This document shows, one piece after another, positions 1 through 9,282 of a DNA stretch of 57,824 nucleotides. Each line of letters opens with the position of its first letter. The first letter of the stretch is position 1. Position numbers and translations under genes: made by a program. The notes beneath the pieces are model-generated. The model was not told where the DNA came from. It made no database searches and saw only the letters and a list, made by a program, of their open reading frames with translations. Source of the DNA: Halothiobacillus sp. (lineage in GTDB: Bacteria > Pseudomonadota > Gammaproteobacteria > Halothiobacillales > Halothiobacillaceae); NCBI RefSeq assembly GCF_028710545.1, contig NZ_JAQTTX010000015.1, forward strand, positions 1-57,824. The letters are read 5' to 3'.

Positions 1-693
1 ACGGGCAATGTCGATCTGTTCGTGCACATAAATGCCACGAACCAGCATCAGATTTGGTGCGTGTCCGGCCATGCGCTGATAGGTTTGCACCGACTCGGCT
101 ACGCGAGCCTGTTGCCAAAACTGAGCCGCCATCAAACCCATGTGCCAGCGGGCGGCCTGTGCAATCGCCAGCGGGTCGCGCGTGGCGAGATACAGCGGCA
201 CGGTTGCAAGCCCTTGGGGATATGGCGTCAGATAGACCGGCTGGCGCTTGTCGTGCAACACTACCCCCTTCCCTTCAAGCCAGTCATGCAACGCAGGTAA
301 CGAAGAGATCAGCCGTTCAGCGCGAATTTCATTTGCCTGCCAGATATTTTGATGCGCCAGAAACGGCCCGCCTTTTGCCAGACCGATTTTGATGCGCTGC
401 GGCGCGAGCACCCATAACATCGCAATGATTTCGGCAATATCCAGGGCATCGCGCTGCCCCAACAGGAGTGCTGCGGTGCCAAAGGCAACTCGCTGCGTTC
501 TGGCAAGCGCATGGGCGATAAAGAGCTCGGGGCGCGGCGTGGGGCTGTCTGGCTGACCATGATGCTCGGTCAGCCAGACGCAATCGATACCGACCAGTTC
601 GGCATACTCGACGAGGCTCAATTGCTCTTGATAGCGGCGGGTCACATCAGGAATATCGTCGGCATCCACATGTAAAATTAATCCGATCTTCAT
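1..693 (-). CDS. Luciferase-like (LLM) flavin-dependent monooxygenase, C-terminus missing
   Basis: The complement read from the ATG at 693 is open for 231 codons and runs off the left edge, so roughly the last third of a normal 330-380 residue protein is absent. The N-terminus MKIGLILHVDADD, the WLTEHHG segment near residue 42 and the RVAFGTAALLLGQRD stretch near residue 70 are typical of the bacterial luciferase TIM-barrel family (reduced-flavin monooxygenases such as SsuD, NtaA and EmoA). The start overlaps the stop of the upstream binding-protein gene (ATGA), so the two should be translationally coupled. The substrate cannot be read from sequence. Its position after a TonB receptor and a binding protein suggests it oxidises an imported compound, for example a sulfonate or metal chelator (inference). 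Confidence 0.8.
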   Translation of the reverse strand, partial: MKIGLILHVDADDIPDVTRRYQEQLSLVEYAELVGIDCVWLTEHHGQPDSPTPRPELFIAHALARTQRVAFGTAALLLGQRDALDIAEIIAMLWVLAPQRIKIGLAKGGPFLAHQNIWQANEIRAERLISSLPALHDWLEGKGVVLHDKRQPVYLTPYPQGLATVPLYLATRDPLAIAQAARWHMGLMAAQFWQQARVAESVQTYQRMAGHAPNLMLVRGIYVHEQIDIAR

Positions 694-1736
694 CCGGCGG
701 ATATTCCTGCTTGTTGTCCTGGATTTAACATGTACGACAACTGATCAGGCGTCATGTCCACAGCAAAAAAAGCGTGCATAAACGTTTTTGTCAGCTCGCG
801 CAGATCAAAGCGATGATGCGCGGGGTAGAGTTGATCGTAAAGCCAGAAAGCGGCCAGTATCCGCATGAACGACGGCGGCCGATCAATCCAGCGAAACGGC
901 ACCTGGGGAGCAAGCAACACCTGATTTGCCTTGACTGCCATCAGATCGGCATATCTCGGATCGGCGTGAAACGCACGGTAGGCGGCAACGTCCTGCGTGA
1001 GCACCCAAGGCGGATTCATTCTGAACAGTGTTTCTATCGAAATACGCACCATGCCGAAGCCATCATTTTTCTGTCCGGGGCAAACCATCGGATTGGTGAC
1101 ATGCAGCAAATCCAGCACCTCGGCGTGCAGGGACCCCGGGCACTCGCTCGCCAGGCCATCGTTTTGTTCAGCGTAATAGATGACCGGCGCGGGCTTGGGC
1201 ATGGGCAAGGTTTTAAGCTGGGCAAGCAGGTTTTGGCACATATCGGCGACCGGTTGCACCCGATCTGAAATACCGAGCCAAACGCCGAGCTGTCGGATAG
1301 CATCCGGGTAATCATAAACCGTGTTCAAAACCAGATTCTTAACAGGAATGCCCAGCTTTTTCAGCTGGCTTTCGCTGACATTCGTCCCGACGGAAACGGC
1401 ACCGGAAACAATCGCCAGATCAGGATGATTCGCCAGCAGCACTTCCACATTCGGCGTTTTACCCTGCCCGAAAAAACCGCCAATAACGGGTTTATTCAAG
1501 ATGGCATCGGCAAAATAACCCCGGCTTTGCGTTGGTGGCGGAAAATTCCAGCCAATGAAGGATTCCGGCGCCAAAGCGGCCAGGAGGTAACTGACGACCG
1601 GATTGGCGCCATATACCCTTTGCGGTGTTGCCCCGAATCCAAGACGAGGCAAAGCCAAGAAAGGCGCGGCAACCAACCCGCGCAAAAATACCCGCCGTGT
1701 GTGCAGGCTGGCTGATGTTGCGTGGCGCTTACTCAA
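690..1736 (-). CDS. Tat-exported periplasmic substrate-binding protein (iron/cobalamin/chelate type)
   Basis: 348 residues. A twin-arginine signal (TRRVFLRGL, residues 13-21) followed by a hydrophobic stretch ending near GFGA predicts Tat export. The rest resembles the two-lobed Peripla_BP_2 binding proteins of siderophore, heme and B12 ABC importers (for example VLLANHPDLAIVSG and the SRGYFADAILNKPVIGG region). The start is TTG at 1736, overlapping the TGA of the TonB receptor gene by 4 nt (TTGA). The 3' end overlaps the monooxygenase start. No permease or ATPase gene is in the window; they may lie further left. The ligand is unknown. Confidence 0.75.
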   Translation of the reverse strand: MSKRHATSASLHTRRVFLRGLVAAPFLALPRLGFGATPQRVYGANPVVSYLLAALAPESFIGWNFPPPTQSRGYFADAILNKPVIGGFFGQGKTPNVEVLLANHPDLAIVSGAVSVGTNVSESQLKKLGIPVKNLVLNTVYDYPDAIRQLGVWLGISDRVQPVADMCQNLLAQLKTLPMPKPAPVIYYAEQNDGLASECPGSLHAEVLDLLHVTNPMVCPGQKNDGFGMVRISIETLFRMNPPWVLTQDVAAYRAFHADPRYADLMAVKANQVLLAPQVPFRWIDRPPSFMRILAAFWLYDQLYPAHHRFDLRELTKTFMHAFFAVDMTPDQLSYMLNPGQQAGISAG

Positions 1737-3778
1737 AACCGGGCCTCGATGTCGCCGTAGAAGGTGCGTCCTGGTTCCGGAAAGCCCTCGGTGATCTGGT
1801 AATTGCGATCGGTCAGATTGCTCACACCGGCGCGAACCGTCCAGTTCGGGTTAATGTCATACCGTGCACGCAAGGCCACCGTGGCATAGCCTGCTGTCGG
1901 TTGCAGTCCATTGGTCGCGGTTTGACGCGAGGAATAGGCATGCACTTCAGCGTCAAACGTCCACTTAGCAAGCGGGAACCAGGACAAATCAACAAATCCG
2001 CTATGGCGTGGGGTGCCCGTTGCAACCAACCCTGCCGCGCCGAGTGTGCGCGCAAGATAACTGTAATTACCAGAGAGCGCGAACTGATTACCCAACGGCG
2101 TGGATAAGGTCAGTTCCGCCCCGCTGTTTTTGGCATTGCCCACATTCTGGTTCTGACCCACGTCCGGCGTCAGTGCGACCATTTCAATCGCATCGGAAAG
2201 ACGGCTCGTGAAAATCGTCGCGGAATACCCTGTGGAACCGAACACCGTTCCTTTAACACCGGCCTCGTAGGTCGTCACCGTTTCCGGGCCAAGGTTTGGA
2301 TTGGGTATGGAGCTTCCCAAACGATAGGAGAAAATATCCTTGATGGTCGGGAAATGGGTTTTGTGCGCCACGCCGACATGGAATTCCTGACCAAAGGCGT
2401 CATGTGTCAATACCGCCTGAAGGTTATTGGCTCCGCGTGCATTGGCGACTGCCATATCCCTGACCTGGGTTTGCGCTTTGTTCGCGTACTCCTGCGCCTG
2501 GGTGATTTTTTGGCGATCGTAGCGATAAGCCAGCGTTAAATGCGTTTTATCACCCAATGCGATGCGGTCCTCGATCCCCGTGCTGTAAATATGGCTTTTG
2601 AACTCAAGCCAGGCCGAATCGTATTTTTGTGCGTCCGTTGCCAGATCACGTTCCCGGTGAACATCGTATTTTGCCTGCCCCATCAGTTTGATTTCGTGAG
2701 TACCAAACTGTCGATCCCACTCCAGGCCACCGCCCGTGCTGTGGTCGTCGTATTGAGAGTTGAAGGCATACTTTTTGGTTTGCGTCGTGTAGCTATTGTT
2801 ATCAAACGACCGCAGAGCGTTTTTGAAGGTGTCGTAATACAAACGGGTTTTGAGCACACCGCCCGCCACGGCTGTTTTGCCTAAGTAGTAATAACCGTTT
2901 TTCTTCCATTCGGGCCATTGCCAGTACCGCGTGGGACCGACCGTACCGGTGTATGGCGGCGATCCTTTATCCCCCGTAGTACCGTAATAAGAAAGCGTGT
3001 ACTCATCGTTCGCATTGGGTGTGAACCCCAGTCGTAAATTACTGTTCGTAATTCGTGAATAGGCATTCAAACGGGAGCCGTCTGGCTGAATCGCATTGGC
3101 CTGATAGGCGCTCGAAAGTGGGAAATTGCCTGAACTGGCATGCTCGATGCCACCTTGAACGTAAAAAAGATTATTCGGACGACTCGATAGCTGAACACCC
3201 TCGTGCCGTGAAAAAACACCATCCTTACCCATGCTGCCACCGGCATCGACACGGCCGGACAAAGGCTGCGTGGGGCGCTTGGTGACCAAATTGATACTGC
3301 CGCCCATATTGTTCGGCCCGTACATCAAGGAACTGAGCCCCTTTGAAACGACCACCTGCGATAAATCCCCTGTCAAAAAGCGGGAAAGATCGATGTTGCC
3401 GTCATAGGGCACATACACAGGCACCCCATCGATGTTCAGTGTGGTTTGCGTGGAATCGAACCCGCGAATATAAACCTGATCTTCATTGCGCTGCCCGCCA
3501 CTGGACATAACAACGCCGGGAACATCCTTGAGCGCTTCAGCCAGATTCAACTGATTGCGATCCCGCATCGTCGAGGCATCAATCACCGTGGCGCTGGGAT
3601 CTCCGGCGGGCAGCATGTGATTGGCATTCACATCCACCTGACCCAGGTCAAAAACATCATCAGCCCATACTGAAGAGGGTGCGAGCGTGGCGAAAACCGC
3701 CGTGGCAATCAACCGTTTATTCAACAAACGGGGCAAAAAACGAAAACAAGTTGCACGACAATTTGGCAAGCGAATCAT
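1733..3778 (-). CDS. TonB-dependent outer-membrane receptor
   Basis: 681 residues. An N-terminal signal peptide (LIATAVFATLAPSSVWA) precedes a mature start with a TonB-box-like segment (DDVFDLGQVDVNA). The plug domain follows at about 55-165 (VPGVVMSSGGQRNEDQVYIRG, then LNIDGVPVYVP and YGPNNMGGSINLVTK). A 22-stranded barrel ends in the classic terminal aromatic (GDIEARF). It imports a scarce ligand across the outer membrane using TonB energy. As first gene of a three-gene operon with a binding protein and a flavin monooxygenase, it is likely to take up a metal complex or organic chelate. A palindromic site lies about 50-70 nt upstream. The Shine-Dalgarno before the ATG is weak. Confidence 0.9.
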   Translation of the reverse strand: MIRLPNCRATCFRFLPRLLNKRLIATAVFATLAPSSVWADDVFDLGQVDVNANHMLPAGDPSATVIDASTMRDRNQLNLAEALKDVPGVVMSSGGQRNEDQVYIRGFDSTQTTLNIDGVPVYVPYDGNIDLSRFLTGDLSQVVVSKGLSSLMYGPNNMGGSINLVTKRPTQPLSGRVDAGGSMGKDGVFSRHEGVQLSSRPNNLFYVQGGIEHASSGNFPLSSAYQANAIQPDGSRLNAYSRITNSNLRLGFTPNANDEYTLSYYGTTGDKGSPPYTGTVGPTRYWQWPEWKKNGYYYLGKTAVAGGVLKTRLYYDTFKNALRSFDNNSYTTQTKKYAFNSQYDDHSTGGGLEWDRQFGTHEIKLMGQAKYDVHRERDLATDAQKYDSAWLEFKSHIYSTGIEDRIALGDKTHLTLAYRYDRQKITQAQEYANKAQTQVRDMAVANARGANNLQAVLTHDAFGQEFHVGVAHKTHFPTIKDIFSYRLGSSIPNPNLGPETVTTYEAGVKGTVFGSTGYSATIFTSRLSDAIEMVALTPDVGQNQNVGNAKNSGAELTLSTPLGNQFALSGNYSYLARTLGAAGLVATGTPRHSGFVDLSWFPLAKWTFDAEVHAYSSRQTATNGLQPTAGYATVALRARYDINPNWTVRAGVSNLTDRNYQITEGFPEPGRTFYGDIEARF

Positions 3779-3823
3779 AGCTACGGAACATCCTGGTCAG
3801 TGATGGTAAGAAATTGGCCTTTA

Positions 3824-3851
3824 TTCGATATGTTTTAAAGTATATATCGAA
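3824..3851. promoter_or_regulatory. Inverted repeat, candidate operator of the TonB operon
   Basis: Perfect 8-bp arms TTCGATAT and ATATCGAA separated by 12 nt lie 46-73 nt upstream of the receptor ATG, in the AT-rich stretch that should contain its promoter. The position suits a repressor or activator site. It does not resemble a Fur box, and the cognate regulator is unknown. Confidence 0.4.
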
Positions 3852-3921
3852 ATATAAAGCGGAGGCTAGCTTGCTGTTTGCCATGACCTCGTCGTTGCAC
3901 CAGGAGCTTGTCGGACTTTAG

Positions 3922-3965
3922 GGAAGCGCTGATTTATTCCAAGGATGGAATAAATCAGCATTTAC
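3922..3965 (+). repeat. 44-bp internally deleted copy of the IS5-type MITE
   Basis: It starts with GGAAGCGCTGATTTATTC and ends with GAATAAATCAGCATTTAC, the same ends as the 151-bp elements at 23282 and 44166, but lacks the three central hairpin blocks. The flanks are TTAG on the left and TTTG on the right, consistent with an eroded 4-bp target duplication. Confidence 0.75.
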
Positions 3966-4131
3966 TTTGGAATCGAAGCAAACATCCAGTGTACTGTTTC
4001 GCTCTTGGAGGCATATTCAGTGAATCACTGGCCTCAGGACACGATTTTTTATAGATATTCAGTAACTTAACTAATCAAGAAACCCATTAGAGACGGCGCG
4101 TTCAATGAAGCAATGTGCTGACCTTTGTCCA

Positions 4132-4180
4132 TAAATAAAAAACACCTCGAATAACCTCATGGATGGGTTTTTTCGAGGTG
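4132..4180 (-). terminator. Rho-independent terminator of the chemoreceptor gene
   Basis: Arms CACCTCGAA (4143-4151) and TTCGAGGTG (4172-4180) form a 9-bp stem. On the minus strand the stem is followed directly by TTTTTTATTTAT. It lies about 65 nt beyond the stop of the leftward chemoreceptor gene. Confidence 0.85.
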
Positions 4181-4245
4181 CCTTGACAGTTTGTTGAATC
4201 GAATGACGATGACCACAAACGGAAGATTTATACCGAAACGGTGTG

Positions 4246-5427
4246 TTAAATCCTGAAACCGCTGACCAGTGAACCCAGCTTTTGCGCATCCTGCTGCACG
4301 CTGGATACCGCAACCTGCGCCGCCGACATATGTTCGGCGTTGGCAGTGATCACGTCGATCAAGGCGTGCAGATCGGCATTGAGCTGCTCGATGGTTTCCT
4401 GATGTTCCTGACTGTTGCTTTCCACGCTCAACGTGGCCGACACGGAATCGTCGATGGCAACCAGGACTTGCGCCAACTCACCTTGCGCCGCGCTCATCGC
4501 CGCTTCGGCCTGCCGGGAATAATTCACGACTTCACTCATGGTCTGATCCGTTTGACCCACCTCGCGGGTCAAGCGTTCCATGACTGCCGAAATCTGCACG
4601 GTGGCATCCTGACTGCGCAGCGCCAACGCACGAACTTCTTCAGCTACCACAGCAAATCCCCGCCCATGCTCACCCGCGCGGGCGGCTTCAATCGCCGCAT
4701 TCAGTGCCAACAGGTTGGTTTGGTCGGCTACCGAGCTGATGGTGCGTGTCATGGATTCGATTTCTTCCTTGGCCGACACCAGAGAATGGATGTGCCGGGT
4801 GGCCGTATCAACGCGGGCAAGTGCGGAATGAATCGAATCGACACTGCGGCTGATCTGCCCCTGACTCTGCTCGGAACGGGACTGCATCGCCACCGCCTGC
4901 TGGCCCACTCGTTGCAACGCACTGCGCAGTTCGCTCCCGCTCTCGGCGAGCCTGGAAACCTCAACCAGCACCCGATCACGTTGTGACTGCACACGATTCT
5001 GCTCGGTCATCACCTGACTGATGCGGTGATCGAGCGTATTGGCCGCTTCCTGCATCGATGCACTGCCGTGGTTGATGTCGCCGATCTGGCGATGCAGCGT
5101 GTCGATCATGCCGTTGAAACTATCAGCTATTTCGCCGATGGCATCGTGGCTCTCCAAGTCGCATTTACTCGTCAGGTCGCCTTGCCGTACAGAGCTGGCC
5201 AGAATGGCCATTTTCGATAACTGCCGCAGCAATACGAGTTCTGCCACCCAGTAATTCACAAAGCCGACGGTAATGCCCGCTGCCACACAACCCAACACGA
5301 ACCAGCTCAGCATCCCTTCCCGGAAGTTGACGAAGAAACTCGCAAAAACCGGGAATACGGCGCCCATACCAAACCCCATGGCGATAAAGGACCATTTAAG
5401 GCGCCGCAAGATACTCTTTTTTTTCAT
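4246..5427 (-). CDS. Methyl-accepting chemotaxis protein without a periplasmic sensor domain
   Basis: 393 residues from the ATG at 5427, chosen because GGAG lies 7 nt upstream; an in-frame ATG 30 nt earlier lacks this. Two membrane segments (about 15-35 and 40-60) are joined by a very short loop. They lead into a HAMP-like linker ([20 protein letters not shown]) and a long coiled-coil signalling domain. The conserved hairpin tip for CheA/CheW is present ([20 protein letters not shown], then [15 protein letters not shown]). With no ligand-binding domain it probably senses via the membrane, the cytoplasm or partners. There is no CheR/CheB-tethering pentapeptide at the C-terminus. It is monocistronic with its own terminator. 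Confidence 0.9.
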   Translation of the reverse strand: MKKKSILRRLKWSFIAMGFGMGAVFPVFASFFVNFREGMLSWFVLGCVAAGITVGFVNYWVAELVLLRQLSKMAILASSVRQGDLTSKCDLESHDAIGEIADSFNGMIDTLHRQIGDINHGSASMQEAANTLDHRISQVMTEQNRVQSQRDRVLVEVSRLAESGSELRSALQRVGQQAVAMQSRSEQSQGQISRSVDSIHSALARVDTATRHIHSLVSAKEEIESMTRTISSVADQTNLLALNAAIEAARAGEHGRGFAVVAEEVRALALRSQDATVQISAVMERLTREVGQTDQTMSEVVNYSRQAEAAMSAAQGELAQVLVAIDDSVSATLSVESNSQEHQETIEQLNADLHALIDVITANAEHMSAAQVAVSSVQQDAQKLGSLVSGFRI

Positions 5428-5619
5428 GGATACTCCGATAAAAACCTGACGAAGCAAATGGATACATCAGCTTGACGCCCACATCCGGATGCCGATGCCC
5501 CAATCCAATTGTGTGTGATGGTGTCAGAGCGTTATCGTCACACAGGCGAAATACTTTAGCCAATTGATCGGCTATATCCTGCATCATCCAAGCCTGATCC
5601 CGCGCTTGGACATTTCTGG

Positions 5620-6528
5620 ATGCCCCCGAACAGCCTCGTTGCTATGATGCCCGCCATGAATCTACACAACCCCACGAGTCACGATGCCGAGTGCGAACGG
5701 ATTGCCCGCCCGATTGGCAGCGGCTTTCGTTATGCCAGCCTGCCGCTGCGTGGCCGGGATCTGTACGCGATTACGGCGATCAAGGCGCTCGACAAAAGTT
5801 TGGAAGAGATCGTTCAGACCGTGGCCGAACCGCAGGTTGCCCGATCCAAGCTCGATTGGTGGCGTGCCGCCTTGCATCAGGCGACCACCGAAGCCAGCAG
5901 CAACCACCCGGTTCTGATTTCACTGCTTGAATCGACGCCCCCCGCCACCCTTGAAAAAATGGTTCCGCATCTGGAATCTCGACTGGGTAGCGCGCTTTTG
6001 GCGCTGGATTATCAGGGATTCGATACCGAAGCGGATCTGACAGCCTATCTCGATGCCAAAGGCGGCGCCCTGTTCCGGCTGTACGCCCAGGCGCTCGATC
6101 TGCCTGAGGAAACGACGATCAAGCTCGGCGCACTCGGCGCCCTGGGTCATCGCATCGACAACCTGCAGTGGCTGGGGCGCAATGTCGCTCGTGGCTTCAT
6201 TTACCTCTCTGCGGAGCAACTTCAAAAGCACGGCGTCAATGAGGCGGATTTTCACCGCCCAGATCGATCCACTCGCCTGGCACCCTTGCTGCAAGCGGAA
6301 TATGAACACATCCGTGCAGAGCACAACCGGCATCTGCTTGAACTCAAACAAACCTGTCGTCGGCCACCCGCTTTTTTCCGCGCGCTGATCGCACTCGACC
6401 AAGCCCGCCTTGTCCACCTTCACCGCAGTGGATTGCGCCTGCTGGACGAGCGTCCCGAACGTTCCCCTTTTGCACAACTGCTCACCGCCTGGTGGGCCAC
6501 CAAGCGGTCGCCGCGGCCATTGCGTTGA
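5620..6528 (+). CDS. Squalene/phytoene synthase-family protein with degenerate Asp-rich motifs
   Basis: 302 residues from the first ATG; in-frame ATGs at 5644-5656 are equally possible because no start has a strong Shine-Dalgarno. Family hallmarks are YAITAIKALDKSLEEIV, SKLDWWRAALHQ and especially ARGFIYLSAEQLQKHGV. The first Asp-rich motif (normally DDxxD-like) reads DKSLE, and the second reads LGRNVARG where RDVGEDARRG is expected. The Mg-diphosphate ligands are therefore mostly missing, and a condensing activity is doubtful. It resembles the non-catalytic branch that includes mitochondrial NDUFAF6. It is divergent from the chemoreceptor and 34 bp upstream of the SDR gene, so probably co-transcribed with it. 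Confidence 0.75.
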   Translation: MPPNSLVAMMPAMNLHNPTSHDAECERIARPIGSGFRYASLPLRGRDLYAITAIKALDKSLEEIVQTVAEPQVARSKLDWWRAALHQATTEASSNHPVLISLLESTPPATLEKMVPHLESRLGSALLALDYQGFDTEADLTAYLDAKGGALFRLYAQALDLPEETTIKLGALGALGHRIDNLQWLGRNVARGFIYLSAEQLQKHGVNEADFHRPDRSTRLAPLLQAEYEHIRAEHNRHLLELKQTCRRPPAFFRALIALDQARLVHLHRSGLRLLDERPERSPFAQLLTAWWATKRSPRPLR

Positions 6529-6562
6529 ACCGCCTGAAAAAACATGGAATTGAGATAACAAT

Positions 6563-7318
6563 ATGCACAGCGAAAAAACAGAAGCATTTGCCGGTCGAAT
6601 CGTCGTCATCAACGGCGCCACCGGCACGATCGGCGAAGCCATGTCATTCGCGCTGCAACGACAAGGCGCGCAGTTGATCCTGTTCGGGCGCAAAAGCGAC
6701 CGACTCAACCACTTGGCCGATGAACTCACCGCCGAGTTGGGTGCCGAGGCCGAACACCGCGCGCCTGTCATTCAAACCGTGGATTTTTCAGGTGCCGCCG
6801 TTGAGGATTACCAGACACTGACCGATGCAATTGAAAACAACTTTGGCCGGATCGACATCCTGATTCACGCCATGGGCCAAGGCGGGCAACTGAGCCCGTT
6901 GGCCTACAGTGATCTGATGAAATTCCAGGAAAGCCTGCACCTGAATCTGATTGCCCCGTTCGCACTCACCCGCAGTCTCTGGCACCTGCTGGAGCAACCC
7001 GGGAAACAGGCACAGGCCAATCGCGCTCAGGTTTTGTTTTTCACGGATCGAGGCACCCCCGCCTTCGGCAACGCCTACACACTTGCCCACGCCGCACTCG
7101 CCCGCATGATCGATCAATGGGCGAATGAAACGACCAGCGTGCGCATCAATGGGCTGGACCCCGGCCCGACCCATAGCGGCCTGCGGCAGTACCGATTCCC
7201 CGGCGAAGCGCAATCGGAACGCGCCGATGTTTCGGCCATGCTGCCCACCGCGCTCGCTTTGCTGGCCGACGAACAGGCCCACGGACAATTGATTCGTCTG
7301 CAACCGGATCGGATTTGA
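6563..7318 (+). CDS. YciK-like short-chain dehydrogenase with altered catalytic residues
   Basis: 251 residues with a Rossmann start VVINGATGTIGEAM (the TGxxxGxG motif read as GATGTIG) and overall similarity to E. coli YciK, including the NPG-like LDPGPTHSGLR near the end. The SDR catalytic site is eroded. Where YxxxK is expected the sequence reads YTLAH, the catalytic Ser region reads FFTDRGTPAFG, and the NNAG motif reads IHAMGQ. It may bind nucleotide without the usual hydride transfer. It follows the squalene-synthase-like gene by 34 bp. Confidence 0.8.
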   Translation: MHSEKTEAFAGRIVVINGATGTIGEAMSFALQRQGAQLILFGRKSDRLNHLADELTAELGAEAEHRAPVIQTVDFSGAAVEDYQTLTDAIENNFGRIDILIHAMGQGGQLSPLAYSDLMKFQESLHLNLIAPFALTRSLWHLLEQPGKQAQANRAQVLFFTDRGTPAFGNAYTLAHAALARMIDQWANETTSVRINGLDPGPTHSGLRQYRFPGEAQSERADVSAMLPTALALLADEQAHGQLIRLQPDRI

Positions 7319-7360
7319 TATATTGCCAATGCTTTTTAATAAAAGATGAAGGGAAATCCC

Positions 7361-7543
7361 ATGTTTTCAATGCAAGTCGGCGGTCTGTTTGGCTTTATTA
7401 TTCTCGCGCTCGACATCTGGGCCATAATCCGCGTGATCCAGAGTAATGCAGGTGCGGGCGTTAAAACGCTTTGGGTGTTACTGATCCTCTTCCTGCCCGT
7501 TTTGGGCCTCATCCTCTGGGCACTGCTAGGCCCCAAAGGATAA
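7361..7543 (+). CDS. Small PLDc_N-type membrane protein
   Basis: 60 residues from ATG 7361 (GAAGGGA lies about 6 nt upstream; the ATG at 7346 is less well placed). Two hydrophobic helices (about 7-26 and 34-54) are separated by a short polar loop, and the protein ends LLGPKG. This is the two-helix 'phospholipase D nuclease N-terminal' domain, which often occurs alone as a small inner-membrane protein of unknown role. It sits between the SDR and the HerA-like ATPase genes. Confidence 0.7.
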   Translation: MFSMQVGGLFGFIILALDIWAIIRVIQSNAGAGVKTLWVLLILFLPVLGLILWALLGPKG

Positions 7544-7592
7544 AGCCGATCCGATTGAATCGAAGCGCCCTTGCACTGAAAGGACCAGACAG

Positions 7593-9065
7593 ATGAGCGA
7601 ACACGCCCCCTCGATTCTGCTTGGAGCCGGAACACAGCCGGCCACCATTCAAACCCGCATGATCAACCGGCACGGTTTGATCGCAGGGGCCACGGGCACT
7701 GGCAAGACCGTGACCCTGCAAGTATTGGCGGAGCAGTTTGCCCGGCTCGGCACCCCCGTGTTCGTGGCGGACATCAAAGGCGATTTGTCCGGCATCGCGG
7801 CCAGCGGCAAGCCCCACCCCAAAATCAGCGCCCGTGCCGAAAAGATGGGCCTCGAGCCCATGCACTTCCAGGCCAATCCGGTCATCTTCTGGGATGTGCA
7901 CGGTGAAAAAGGTCACCCCTTCCGACTGACGATTTCCGAAATCGGGCCTGTTGTTCTGGCCCGGCTGCTGGGTTTGAATGAGCTTCAGGAAGACGTGCTC
8001 AACATGGCATTCCAGATTGCCGACGATCAAGGCCTGCTGCTGCTCGATTTCAAGGATTTCGAGGCCTTGCTGCGCCACCTCGATGAAGCGGGCGATGAAT
8101 ACCAATCGCAATACGGTCGCATCTCCAGCGCCAGCTTGGGCGCCATCATGCGCGCCGTCACCGGCTTCAAGCGCGAAGGGGCGGAACATCTCTTCGGCGA
8201 GCCGGCCATCGCCCTCGATGATCTGCTCATTGAATCCGACACGGGCGCGGGCATGATCCACGTGCTGGCGGCGGATCGGCTTTATCGGGAAAGCCCCAAG
8301 GTCTATGCCGCCTTGTTGCTCTGGCTACTCTCGGAATTATTCGAGCAGATGCCCGAGGTCGGCGATCTCGATGCACCCAAATTCGTACTGTTCTTCGACG
8401 AAGCGCACCTGTTGTTCGACGATGCCCCCAAACCGCTGATCGACAAAATCGAGCAGGTGGTTCGTCTGGTTCGTTCCAAAGGCGTGGGCGTTTATTTCGT
8501 CACGCAAAATCCGCTCGATCTGCCCGAAACCGTATTGGGCCAACTCGGTAACCGGGTACAACATGCGTTGCGCGCGTTTACGCCGCGCGACCAAAAAGCC
8601 GTGCGTGCCGCCGCGCAGACCTTCCGCAGCAACGAGGCGGTCGACGTGGAAACGGTCATCACCCAGCTTGGCGTGGGCGAAGCACTGGTTTCCTGTCTGG
8701 ATGCCAAAGGCATGCCGACACCGGTTGAGCAGGTGCTCATGCGCCCGCCCATGAGCCGTATCGGCCCGCTCACCGATGAAGAACGCGCGGCCATCATGCA
8801 ACGCTCACGTTACCGGGGGCGGTTCGACACGCCGGTGGATCGCGATTCCGCGTTCGAGATGCTCAAAAAACGCACTGAAGAAAAGCACCAACAGATCCAA
8901 CTCAGCGCACAAAACGCCCAAGACGAAAAAAATGCGCAATCCACCGCTCGAACCAGCCGCCGACAAACGCCGATGGAGGCGTTCATCAGCAGTACGGTTC
9001 GTGCCATCGGCAGCCAGATCGGACGCCAACTGATCCGCTCGCTCCTCGGCAGCTTGAAACGCTAA
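7593..9065 (+). CDS. yjgR: HerA-like ATPase, YjgR/DUF853 family
   Basis: 490 residues. Walker A GATGTGKT at about 33-40 is followed by VADIKGDLSG. Walker B is FVLFFDEAHLLF, and VGVYFVTQNPLDLPE is the sensor region. It belongs to the HerA/FtsK-like P-loop ATPases, with length close to E. coli YjgR (about 500). The C-terminal 100 residues are charged, Gln/Lys-rich, and end in a basic helix. The role is undefined; a DNA- or membrane-associated motor has been proposed for the family. An upstream AAAGG motif supports the start. Confidence 0.88.
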   Translation: MSEHAPSILLGAGTQPATIQTRMINRHGLIAGATGTGKTVTLQVLAEQFARLGTPVFVADIKGDLSGIAASGKPHPKISARAEKMGLEPMHFQANPVIFWDVHGEKGHPFRLTISEIGPVVLARLLGLNELQEDVLNMAFQIADDQGLLLLDFKDFEALLRHLDEAGDEYQSQYGRISSASLGAIMRAVTGFKREGAEHLFGEPAIALDDLLIESDTGAGMIHVLAADRLYRESPKVYAALLLWLLSELFEQMPEVGDLDAPKFVLFFDEAHLLFDDAPKPLIDKIEQVVRLVRSKGVGVYFVTQNPLDLPETVLGQLGNRVQHALRAFTPRDQKAVRAAAQTFRSNEAVDVETVITQLGVGEALVSCLDAKGMPTPVEQVLMRPPMSRIGPLTDEERAAIMQRSRYRGRFDTPVDRDSAFEMLKKRTEEKHQQIQLSAQNAQDEKNAQSTARTSRRQTPMEAFISSTVRAIGSQIGRQLIRSLLGSLKR

Positions 9066-9282
9066 AAATGGCAAACCGGTAACGGGAAATACACAGCGGC
9101 GAGGGACAATCGGCAAAAATTTCCGCATAATGCGACCCGATGCGCCGACAGAATCGACCGTTCGAGTTTGAGGCTGCCTGTTTACCCCAAGGCGAGGTTA
9201 TATGCCCCGCCCAGTACCGAATGTCTGCAGCGAGCGCCTGTTGCGCCGTCGACATCGCCCCACATGATGATATGAGTGCTGT

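Larger units (their letters stand above)
3779..4245. other. Intergenic region between TonB receptor and chemoreceptor genes
   Basis: No convincing gene. Going rightward it holds the receptor's AT-rich upstream region with an inverted repeat, a 44-bp remnant of the IS5-type MITE, and the chemoreceptor terminator. The remaining 4.0-4.1 kb shows nothing recognisable. Confidence 0.7.

Noticed and set aside
3779..3900. Cobalamin or other riboswitch before the TonB receptor
   Set aside because: No B12-box-like motif or extended pairing; only a short inverted repeat.
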